Shown here piece by piece: positions 1-7,743 of a DNA stretch of 15,180 nucleotides (position 1 is the first letter of the stretch; each line of letters opens with the position of its first letter). Below the pieces are notes generated by a model, which worked only from the letters and a program-made list of their open reading frames with translations, had not been told where the DNA came from and made no database searches. Both the position numbers and the translations under genes were made by a program. The DNA lies in assembly GCA_015852425.1 (NCBI GenBank), contig JAAAIG010000898.1, positions 1 through 15,180 of the forward strand, given 5' to 3'. The stretch is from Gryganskiella cystojenkinii. Its lineage: Eukaryota; Mortierellomycota; Mortierellomycetes; Mortierellales; Mortierellaceae.

Positions 1-4
1 GTGG

Positions 5-77
5 GGATGCTTCCTGCTCGTTGTTTGGGAAGCTTCCTCCATTGAATTTTGTGTCACGTTTTTTCTGGGAAGCTTCC
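5..77. promoter_or_regulatory. Repeated GGAAGCTTCC palindromes, heat-shock-element-like
   Basis: The 10-bp perfect palindrome GGAAGCTTCC occurs at 28-37 and again at 68-77, exactly 40 bp apart. A one-mismatch copy (GGATGCTTCC) lies at 5-14. Each perfect copy contains GAAnnTTC, the inverted-pair core known for heat-shock factor sites. They lie 85-155 bp upstream of the ATG of the first F-box gene, where promoter elements would be expected. The palindromes and spacing are seen directly. Heat-shock factor binding is inference, since canonical sites usually have three or more contiguous nGAAn units and here only pairs are present. The stretch between them and the gene is pyrimidine-rich, with a CT run near 94-110. 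Confidence 0.3.
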
Positions 78-161
78 TGTGTTGGTGAATGCAGAGTCTC
101 TCTCTCTCTTGTCAATTACCCACGTTCCCTTCCCTTTCTTTTTTGTTATTCATTTCCAGTC

Positions 162-1913
162 ATGTCCAATGGTCCAATGGATTCCATTGAGAACCCACTC
201 CAGCTGCCCGAAGTCTTATTTCTAATTGGACAACACCTGTTACCCACCAGCATCACGAATTGTATTCGAGTCTCTCATGCATGGCACAAGGCCTTTATCC
301 CTTTTCTCTGGACCGATCTAGAGATCACGATCTTGAACGAGGCCAAGGACGACGATTCTCTGGATGAGGATGACGAAGATTACTTTTTGCGAAAAGCGCT
401 CCCTACGGTCGAGGCTATTCAGAAGCATGCCTCTTATATCCGCAAGCTTGAGATCCAGAGTCGTTCCGACGCCCCACCGTCTGCTTTCCTGGGCATAAAT
501 AAGAAGAGAAAGGCAAAAACTGTTGCTGTTGCCGACGGTGACGACGATATGGGAGGAGCTATGCTCTCGATAACTTGTCCAGGCCTCATAGATCTGACCA
601 TCATTCAGATACACGAATCCGATCCGACAGTCGAGCAAGAAATGCGTCTGGTGCCTGCTATCTGTGCGTTCATTCGACGACATCAGCAGACTTTGGTCTC
701 TTACAAGACCGAAGATTCTCCAAGCGGTGATCTAATTGCGGCCCTGGCAAGTTGCCCCCAACTGGAAAAAGTCTGGATGCACGACAATTTCCAAAGAATC
801 GATCCCAAGAAGCCGACGGTTTGGATCGACGAGTTTACATCCTTTTGGTCCCGCCTTCGATTTATTTCCTTGGAAGGTTATCCAGGTGCGGCTCGACGGA
901 TGATCACGACTCAGGATTGGCCGCAACATAGACTGACAGGAGCACAAGGACATGAAGTAACCGTCATGCTTCAAGATCTTTATTTGGATTACTACAACCG
1001 GCCCGATATCTATGATATCCAAAAATGGATCATCGCACAAAGCCCCAGACTGGTTCGACTGCATTGGCATAATGGCGGCCAAATAGATCGGGCACCTATG
1101 CGAGATCTTGCGCAGATGATTCAATCCGGACGGACCTGCCAACAACTTGGAGATCTGGGATTGAGAGACTCAAGGTTTGACCCGGAGGATTGGGAATTGT
1201 TGTTACGATCGTTGACTCGACCGTTGCTCAAGCTCGATCTGCAAGATAGCAATTTTGCGCTAGAGTCCTGGAAGGCTGTTCAAAGGGTTGTCATCCCTGT
1301 AGCTGCCGATACTGCTACGAGAGCTACGATAGCTACGAGCATGGCCCCTATTCCTTCTGTACCAGCAGTAACCGCAATGACCTTGGTAACAAGCCTTCGA
1401 TCGCTTCTTCTGTCCGGTTGCAAACATCTTCCCGGATTAGCTATCCAGGAGATGATGTGCTGTATGCCGAATCTCGAGGTGTTCAGTGCCACAGGGTTAA
1501 AGGACAAGGATATCCGGAAACACAATCGACCCTGGGTGTGTCTCAAGCTCCGCAAGTTGTCCTTGACCTTCATGGTGTCGTCCTCATCGTCGAGCTTTAC
1601 CGAGTCTGAAACGATGATCTGCTCCAGGCTCGCTCAATTGACAAAGTTGGAGGTCTTGGACGAGGATATGGAGTCGAGTGCCTTTGAGCTCAATTCAGAA
1701 GAAGAAGATGATGAGGATGGCGATAGCGGTGGTAGTGCCCTTGAAGACTTCTCATTGAAGTTGAGTGGTGGGTTGGATCAGTTACGGACGTTGGGACGGC
1801 TGCGTCGCGTAGGGTTGATTTTGGAGGGTGACTTTGGAAAAGCAGAGGCGAGGTGGATCCTTGAGCATTGGCCAAACCTGGAGAGAGTATATGTAGATAG
1901 ACTGAGAGATTGA
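162..1913 (+). CDS. F-box/leucine-rich protein 1 (583 aa)
   Basis: Probable substrate-recognition subunit of an SCF ubiquitin ligase: F-boxes bind Skp1 and the leucine-rich remainder recruits targets. The F-box spans about residues 12-52, with the LPEVLFLI start, the CIRVSHAWH centre and a PFLWTDLEI end. The rest is irregular leucine-rich sequence with conserved pieces 'WSRLRFISLEG' and 'WIIAQSPRL', a 'WVCLKLRKLSL' strand near residue 458 and the C-terminal 'ARWILEHWPNLERV'. Two acidic low-complexity stretches lie near residues 60-76 and 510-525. The frame stays open upstream to 21, but I start at 162 because the F-box follows at once and the upstream codons are pyrimidine-rich and unlike protein; a second ATG at 177 is possible. 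There is no intron. It aligns best with the third F-box gene. Target and pathway are unknown. Confidence 0.85.
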   Translation: MSNGPMDSIENPLQLPEVLFLIGQHLLPTSITNCIRVSHAWHKAFIPFLWTDLEITILNEAKDDDSLDEDDEDYFLRKALPTVEAIQKHASYIRKLEIQSRSDAPPSAFLGINKKRKAKTVAVADGDDDMGGAMLSITCPGLIDLTIIQIHESDPTVEQEMRLVPAICAFIRRHQQTLVSYKTEDSPSGDLIAALASCPQLEKVWMHDNFQRIDPKKPTVWIDEFTSFWSRLRFISLEGYPGAARRMITTQDWPQHRLTGAQGHEVTVMLQDLYLDYYNRPDIYDIQKWIIAQSPRLVRLHWHNGGQIDRAPMRDLAQMIQSGRTCQQLGDLGLRDSRFDPEDWELLLRSLTRPLLKLDLQDSNFALESWKAVQRVVIPVAADTATRATIATSMAPIPSVPAVTAMTLVTSLRSLLLSGCKHLPGLAIQEMMCCMPNLEVFSATGLKDKDIRKHNRPWVCLKLRKLSLTFMVSSSSSSFTESETMICSRLAQLTKLEVLDEDMESSAFELNSEEEDDEDGDSGGSALEDFSLKLSGGLDQLRTLGRLRRVGLILEGDFGKAEARWILEHWPNLERVYVDRLRD

Positions 1914-1970
1914 ATACATTGTGGGAACAAGGAACAAAAAAAAAAAGAAATGTCCATAACGCCCACGAAC

Positions 1971-1976
1971 AATAAA
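1971..1976 (+). terminator. Poly(A) signal of F-box gene 1
   Basis: AATAAA lies 58 nt after the stop codon, following an A-rich run near 1936-1950. Only 179 nt separate the stop of the first F-box gene from the start of the second, so this signal also lies in the presumed promoter of the next gene. Confidence 0.5.
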
Positions 1977-2092
1977 AACAGAGCTCCCGTACCCGTGTTC
2001 CAAAAATAAGTGATCTCGATTGTCTTCTCAATTGACCATTTCAGCACTCCCCTTTCTTTGTTTCATTCCATTTGAAATTCAAGAATAGGAGC

Positions 2093-3871
2093 ATGGAACT
2101 ACCCGAAATTCGGCTGCGAGTCTGTCAGTACCTGACCTCCAACGATCTCGTCGCCTGCATCCAAGTGAGCAAGTCCTGGCATGCCACTTTTGTCCCATGC
2201 ATCTACGAGGACTTTGCAGTCATTCAATTTAGCGGGGACGAATGCTTCATAATTCGGTCTGGTATCCTTTTCACCAACGAGGCAGCAGGGTTACCCTCAC
2301 GCACAACTCTCGAACGATATGCGCATCACATCCGAGATCTATCCCTCGACCTTAGAAACGCGGACAATTCATTTATCCGACATGTCACGACCTTTGCTCG
2401 CAACCTTCGATCGCTGAGCGTCTCCGAGTCTTTCTCTAGAGGAGAGCAACCCTCGGTCCAGCAAGTCCATGGACCTGTTTTACGACAACTCTTGATTGAA
2501 AACCATTCCACGATCCAACGCCTTGATCTCTCTTCATTCGAGCACCCAGTCTCTCTCAACAACTGGATCGTTGAAACGATTTTAACGTCGCCCTCTACGG
2601 TCTCGTCGTCGTCCGCTGCCAATTTGACACATGTACATCTCGGCAATTTAGCTATGGACATCTCAGAGTTGGACTCTTTGATGACACAGGGTCTGCGGTT
2701 GAACAATCTCTCCATCTCTTACTGCACTGTTACCGGATCGAGCGAGCGATTTTGTAGAATCGAAGGGAAAAAGAGCTCCGAGTCCAACCACAGTGATTCT
2801 GATGGCGATGATAGTAATGATAACAACAACAACAAGGACGAGGGCGTCGATCCTCGCCACGTGAACAGAAACAACAGCAACATCACTGCACTTTTTCTAA
2901 ATGATAACTTCGGATCAGGGATGCCTCCGCTTGTGGACTGGTTGGATCGGTGTCCACGACTGGAAACACTGTCTTGGTCGCCGCTCGGACGATTTGAAGA
3001 CCAAGACGAGCCAGACCCACAGGTGTTTAGGAAGATGAGAGCTCAGGCGATGCTCCAGTCAACAAGAAACGATTTTGGTCTCGAACGATTTCTTCACCAG
3101 GCTCGCTCCTACCCAACGGTTACGGATCTGGCCTTGAATTCTGTCCGTCTGAACGAGGGTGAACCAACAAAGATCGTGGCCAGGTTCCCGAATCTGAAGC
3201 GCCTGACTTTTGGACCTGTGATTGTCTTTCTGAGAGACCAGCGGACGGATTTTGGGATCCTAGGGAGAAATCTCTTTGGATTATCCTTGACGGTCTTGAA
3301 TATCTCTGCCAGTTCGGTGTCGATCAAGAGCCATATCTGGAAAGAGGTGCTGGAAACCTGTCCCGGACTTGTCGAGCTGGGAATGGATAAGCTCGAGGTG
3401 GACAGTTTCTTCTCGAGAGACGAGGATTCATACGATAACGTAGAGAGGGAAGGAAAGGGTACTGTATCGACGACTACAAATTCTCGGTGGGTCTGCCGCG
3501 ATCTCAAGTCACTCTCTATAGCCAAAGTTGTACTCTCCATCGACAGCACTTACAACGACCGGGCAATGTCTCATCTCATGGCTCTGAAGCAACTCGATCA
3601 CTTTTTGTTTTCTTTCGATGTGACCCGTGTCTTGTCCCTGGACGAAATCGACGAGCACTTTGTTCACGGTCTGGATTTCAGTCCCGACACAGAATTCGAA
3701 CATGAAAACGACAGAGCCTCTTCTTTGCCCATGACTGAGAGAGATCTTCTTGCGAAACTGTACAGGGTCAAGGATCGTTATCTCGATAGGGAGCATATGG
3801 ACCAAGAGCCGCAGTTGAGATGGATCTTGGAGGTGTGGCCAAAGATGAAGGCCCTTCAGCACGCGCTTTAG
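2093..3871 (+). CDS. F-box/leucine-rich protein 2 (592 aa)
   Basis: Predicted SCF ubiquitin-ligase receptor. The F-box begins at residue 2 (MELPEIRLRV) and runs to about residue 40 through CIQVSKSWHATFVPCIYED. Leucine-rich, irregular repeats follow. A Ser/Asp/Asn-rich disordered stretch sits at about residues 230-254. The 'RWVCRDLKSLSI' strand is near residue 466, and the protein ends with 'LRWILEVWPKMKAL'. The ATG at 2093 is the first in frame; a stop at 2033-2035 closes the frame above it and no in-frame ATG lies between, so this start is well fixed. The F-box lies unusually close to the N terminus. The coding region has no intron. It is more diverged from the other two F-box proteins than they are from each other, sharing mainly the landmark motifs. 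The substrate is unknown. Confidence 0.84.
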   Translation: MELPEIRLRVCQYLTSNDLVACIQVSKSWHATFVPCIYEDFAVIQFSGDECFIIRSGILFTNEAAGLPSRTTLERYAHHIRDLSLDLRNADNSFIRHVTTFARNLRSLSVSESFSRGEQPSVQQVHGPVLRQLLIENHSTIQRLDLSSFEHPVSLNNWIVETILTSPSTVSSSSAANLTHVHLGNLAMDISELDSLMTQGLRLNNLSISYCTVTGSSERFCRIEGKKSSESNHSDSDGDDSNDNNNNKDEGVDPRHVNRNNSNITALFLNDNFGSGMPPLVDWLDRCPRLETLSWSPLGRFEDQDEPDPQVFRKMRAQAMLQSTRNDFGLERFLHQARSYPTVTDLALNSVRLNEGEPTKIVARFPNLKRLTFGPVIVFLRDQRTDFGILGRNLFGLSLTVLNISASSVSIKSHIWKEVLETCPGLVELGMDKLEVDSFFSRDEDSYDNVEREGKGTVSTTTNSRWVCRDLKSLSIAKVVLSIDSTYNDRAMSHLMALKQLDHFLFSFDVTRVLSLDEIDEHFVHGLDFSPDTEFEHENDRASSLPMTERDLLAKLYRVKDRYLDREHMDQEPQLRWILEVWPKMKALQHAL

Positions 3872-4534
3872 CCATCTATTTTGTTTTTCCTTTATCTGGC
3901 TCATCGATCCAGATTCCCGATAGCAACAACAGCAGCAACAGCCTTCCGCAATCATCTTCCAACTTTCATTGATGACTCAACTCGGGGGGTTCTACGAGTC
4001 GTTTGAAACTGACGTTAATGTAGATGGTCAAGTCCGCTGGCGCATGGTACCATTGACACGTGAAGGTGGTCTGAGTGAGTTGAAAACACAGACTTCGGTT
4101 ATTAGGAAGGTTCGGTGTCGATGGCTTTAAGACCCGTTTAACACGGGATGAAGCCCGGTGAATATTGGACCATTGGCAAAGATAGAAAATCCGTCCCGAG
4201 ACTGTCTGTTGAAAAAATAAAAACGGTCAAACCGTCATCAGAGCAAGAAGTTCCCATGTCGTTTCTTCGTCAGTCGCTCTTTCATTTTTTTTTAAACTTT
4301 TTTATCCTTATCCCCCCTCGACGTCAGATTACTCTTCAGACGCGTCCTACTCTCTTGATTGTCGTCTCTGCTCTAACCCATTTCTAGTCACTCCTCAAGG
4401 TACTGAACATATGATTTGCAATAGTATGACAGCATTGAAGATTGAAATCATTCTCGTCATCCAGGATTATTTATTCACACAGTCTCTCATTTTCATTGTT
4501 TGCTAATTTCAACATAGACTATCACTCTTTCACC
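3872..4534. other. Intergenic region between F-box gene 2 and the 846-aa gene
   Basis: This 663-bp stretch holds no gene I can defend. A 52-codon open frame runs from 3972 to 4130 without recognisable homology. A short inverted repeat, CCCGT(TTAAC)ACGGG, lies at 4133-4147. AATAAA at 4216-4221 is far (345 nt) from the upstream stop and is the only canonical poly(A) hexamer there. From about 4255 the sequence becomes T/C-rich, typical of fungal promoters. It also contains a possible 5' UTR intron, described separately. Confidence 0.5.
4400..4517 (+). other. Possible 5' UTR intron of the 846-aa gene
   Basis: A donor-like AAG|GTACTG at 4400, a branch-like GCTAAT at 4502-4507 and an acceptor ACATAG ending at 4517 would define a 118-nt intron. 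It would end 17 nt before the start codon. The branch-to-acceptor distance (about 11 nt) is normal, but the donor lacks the consensus G at position 5. This is inference from splice motifs alone. Confidence 0.25.
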
Positions 4535-7075
4535 ATGGACGGTCTCCCTCCCGATCTCATTCGTCTCATGCAGCAACTGCAGGCTGCCCAGGGCATGAAC
4601 CCTGCTGCTGGTGGTGGTGGTCGTGGCGGCCTCGGGAATGCCCCGACAGGATTCAATAGAAACGACCCAAGATCCTTTTTTGATTCCGTCCCCCATTTGC
4701 CTGGTCCGTCTGCTTTCCCTACCCTGGCCGAGGTCAAGGCCGAGACACGTCGACGAGTCGACAAGATTTTCAAGGACTGGACACTACTCAACCACATTAT
4801 CTTGCGACACGAGGCTACTATCCAGAAACGATGGATGAAAAAATCGCCCACGCAGCGAAAAACTATTCTGCAGGAGGCCTGGCCAGGAATTGCTCTCACT
4901 CACCGACCCGACTTGCACCTCTACCTGCAGGAACAGTCTCCCGGGCCAACCCGAAACAAAGACCCTTATCTTTGGCCTCATCTCAACCAAGAAGATCTTC
5001 TCAAGCCAAAACTCCTTCTCATCTTTATCAACGCTCGCGCTCGTCACTATCCATCAGCGTTCGCCGCGGCGGACCATGATTCCTTCAGGTTCGCGGAGAC
5101 CAGTGGCAAGGTTCGCGCCGCGTTCTTGAACGACTACACCACTATGTTTAATGGCAGGAACACCAAAGAGACCTATGGTCAGATCTATTCTTGGGAAGAT
5201 GAACCTGATGCGTTCGGCTGGATGTTTTCCCAGCGAGGTGAACAACCAGGGAAAGCCCTCATGACGCTCGAGGTTCAAGAGCGGATCTACGATTTTCTCC
5301 TCAAGTGCTGTCTCCAGATCCTGCACGACATGCCGCGTGCCTCGTTGGAGAAGGATGAGAGTCCAATTGAACCGGAACCCCCAGTCTTGGAGATCAAGGA
5401 CGATGGCGTCGTGTCTTTGTCGTCCATCGCGACCATGGCCCCTTACCGTTTGCCCGCACGTCTGGATCTTGCTCGACTTCAGGACTTGATCGCTGCCAAA
5501 AAATCGACCGCTGAGGATCATATCCGGTCCCTCAGAGAAGATCCCGGTTACTTTGCTGACACGCTGAACGAGGTCAAGGCCCATCGACAGGAGACTGTGC
5601 CGGATCTCAGAGGGCAACTCCATCGGTTGGTGACGCCTTTTGAGGGTAAAAAATTCTGGGATCGCGTCGCTGGCAACACCATCAGTGAGGCCTACCTCAA
5701 TCTTGATGTCTGGAGCGGCCTCTATGACCAGCTTGACCACTTGGTGGTCCTTCAAGAGAAATACAAGGACAAGATCGAATACGAAAAGGATCTTCCAGAC
5801 GAGTTGCTTGAAGCCTTCCTGGATTTGGAGCACAGTCTGGACATGTTTGTCAAGGGACCGATAATGACGCTCCAACAAATCGTACCGGCTTCACCACCGT
5901 TTCGACCCTACTTTGTCCGCCAGGGAAACGAGAGTCTGACGAGCAATATCATTCCGATCATGCAAAAGCCCGGATCAAAATGGGACTTGACCCTGAAATC
6001 GCTGATGTACCTCTTCCAAACCATGTGGGATGATCAACAGCGACACCTTATGGGACTCGACCTGATCTTGGATGGAATACAACATCTGATTCAGCAAAAC
6101 CCGAAGCACAGAAACATCTTGTCCAACCGTGTCGCTGATGTCCTTGCGGATCTGGCCTTACTCTCGGAAATTCGTCAGCAGGTCGCGCTCTACCAGCCTT
6201 GGGCCAACACTTTTGAGGAGGCCGCTGCGCAACGTAAGGACCAAATGAAGGAACGATACATTGCTCGGACCAAACCCTTGCAAGATGCCTATGCGGCACT
6301 CCAACAGGTCGAGCTCGCCAATTCGGATACCTCAGATGGCCGGTATTTCTACCCTGTGGACAAGCGCCGGACCAAGGAAACCACAATGGCGATGCAGGAA
6401 GCCGAACGTAACCTGGACAAATTCTGGGAGAAATGGGATTCGTTCCTGTTGCAGAAGGTCGGGGTCACGCATCAGGGCTACATGGCTGAGTTGCTAGATT
6501 CTCACACTATGAAACGTACCGCCGATTGGATCGAGCCTGATGTCACTTTGCGAGCAGAGGATCTTCTGAAGCAAGAAGAGCAGCGAGAGCTCGAGGTGGC
6601 CAAGCCCTTGTCTCGACTCTTTTTCGATCGAGAACATGTCACGCCTCAGAGCGCAGAATCCGACGAACCCAAAAAGACCAAGAAGGTCAAGACGCGTGGT
6701 GTTCCTTCGCCCGCCAAGCCTGCTGTACTCTCAGAAGAACAAATTCCTGACACTCGACCGACGTTCAAGGTTGACAAGAAGGCGTTGAAGGTCTTCAAGA
6801 CATTGTTTTACATTCCTTCGAGTACTTCCCAGCCTGGCGAGATCCCCTGGACAGATTTCTTGCATGCCATGGCCTCCACTGGGTTCGGGATGGAAAAACT
6901 TCATGGGTCGATTTGGCATTTCAAGCCCTCTACGTTGGATGCCGAGAGGAGTATTCAATTTCATGAGCCGCACCCGATCGCCAAGATTCCGTACAGGGTT
7001 GCGAGACAGTTCGGAAGACGGTTGTCCAGGGCGTATGGATGGCATGGTCAGATGTTCCAGTTGGAAGGTGTGTAA
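4535..7075 (+). CDS. Large conserved fungal protein of unknown function (846 aa)
   Basis: I do not know its function. From memory, its landmarks recur in uncharacterised proteins of many filamentous fungi, some carrying the uninformative label 'ipa protein'; this needs a search. Visible in order: a Gly/Arg-rich stretch near residues 25-35; 'FPTLAEVKAETRRRVDKIFKDW' split around residue 70 (abridged here); 'KRWMKKSPTQRKTILQ' and 'WPGIALTHRPDLH' near residues 95-130; 'LWPHLNQEDLLKPK' near 150; 'EVQERIYDFLLKCC' near 250; a lysine-rich linker with the NLS-like PKKTKKVK near 712; and a C-terminal 'FHEPHPIAKIPYRVAR' followed by 'GRRLSRAYGWHG'. There is no signal peptide or membrane segment, so it is probably soluble. 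The start is chosen for its strong CACCATGG context; the frame is open further up but has no earlier ATG. The coding region is intronless. It separates F-box genes 2 and 3. Confidence 0.8.
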   Translation: MDGLPPDLIRLMQQLQAAQGMNPAAGGGGRGGLGNAPTGFNRNDPRSFFDSVPHLPGPSAFPTLAEVKAETRRRVDKIFKDWTLLNHIILRHEATIQKRWMKKSPTQRKTILQEAWPGIALTHRPDLHLYLQEQSPGPTRNKDPYLWPHLNQEDLLKPKLLLIFINARARHYPSAFAAADHDSFRFAETSGKVRAAFLNDYTTMFNGRNTKETYGQIYSWEDEPDAFGWMFSQRGEQPGKALMTLEVQERIYDFLLKCCLQILHDMPRASLEKDESPIEPEPPVLEIKDDGVVSLSSIATMAPYRLPARLDLARLQDLIAAKKSTAEDHIRSLREDPGYFADTLNEVKAHRQETVPDLRGQLHRLVTPFEGKKFWDRVAGNTISEAYLNLDVWSGLYDQLDHLVVLQEKYKDKIEYEKDLPDELLEAFLDLEHSLDMFVKGPIMTLQQIVPASPPFRPYFVRQGNESLTSNIIPIMQKPGSKWDLTLKSLMYLFQTMWDDQQRHLMGLDLILDGIQHLIQQNPKHRNILSNRVADVLADLALLSEIRQQVALYQPWANTFEEAAAQRKDQMKERYIARTKPLQDAYAALQQVELANSDTSDGRYFYPVDKRRTKETTMAMQEAERNLDKFWEKWDSFLLQKVGVTHQGYMAELLDSHTMKRTADWIEPDVTLRAEDLLKQEEQRELEVAKPLSRLFFDREHVTPQSAESDEPKKTKKVKTRGVPSPAKPAVLSEEQIPDTRPTFKVDKKALKVFKTLFYIPSSTSQPGEIPWTDFLHAMASTGFGMEKLHGSIWHFKPSTLDAERSIQFHEPHPIAKIPYRVARQFGRRLSRAYGWHGQMFQLEGV

Positions 7076-7743
7076 AAAAATAAATAAAAGAGAGACGCAG
7101 GACATAACAGAAATAAAGAGGGCTGAAAAAGAACGTTTGTTTTTTCTACAAAAACTTCCATGCCCAATGTCTCGCCCTTGTGACCTTGGCCCTTGCCCTC
7201 GGACGCGTTCTTTGAACCTTTTTTTTTTCCATCCTCCTACCCTCTTTTTATTTATCTTGAATGAGGCTTTTGCATTTCTAGAGACTCCTGGGGGTTTGAG
7301 AGTGAAGGCGAAGAAACGAAGCACAATAAGAAAAAATCAGAGAAAGATGTTCGCCATTTCTTTCCAAACGGAAATTCGTCTGCACGTCTATTTACATGAG
7401 GGCGAGAACATTTCAGCTTAGCCATGTCCTGCGTTTCCCCGGTACCGACAACCTAAAGGGAACCGAGGGAATCGATAGGCTGGTAGATTCTGTGGCAGAG
7501 CAAGCTGAGTGGGCTGTTGTCATGGCTCTCCAACATCAAACATTTTTTTTTTTGGCATATTGTTAACACCATCTCCTTCGCCCTCTCTACAATTTTTTGC
7601 TCCGACTTACGCCCACTACTGTAAAGCAGTCCATGTGACGTGGCAAAAGAGACTTTCTGCATGAGACCCACCAAATGGTAATCTCATTCCTCTTCCTTCT
7701 CCACTCATTACCTCATCCGCTCCATGCCACCACTTCAACTGGG
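7076..7743. other. 3' UTR and promoter region before F-box gene 3
   Basis: Overlapping AATAAA signals at 7079-7088 (AATAAATAAA) follow the upstream stop almost immediately and probably end its mRNA. The remainder contains T/C-rich tracts (near 7205-7260), a T-run near 7543-7553 and a pyrimidine-rich leader at 7680-7735. I see no gene or RNA structure here. An ATG at 7675 is in frame with the next gene; see that entry. Confidence 0.5.

Noticed and set aside
5054..5878. 274-codon open frame on the - strand inside the 846-aa gene
   Set aside because: It is antisense to a well-supported coding region with patterned conserved blocks, and its translation shows no recognisable domain, so it is a shadow frame.
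7675..7743. Hydrophobic N-terminal extension of F-box protein 3 resembling a signal peptide
   Set aside because: Residues from the ATG at 7675 come from a pyrimidine-rich leader like those before the other genes. F-box proteins act in cytosol or nucleus, and the ATG at 7744 sits just before the F-box as in its paralogues.
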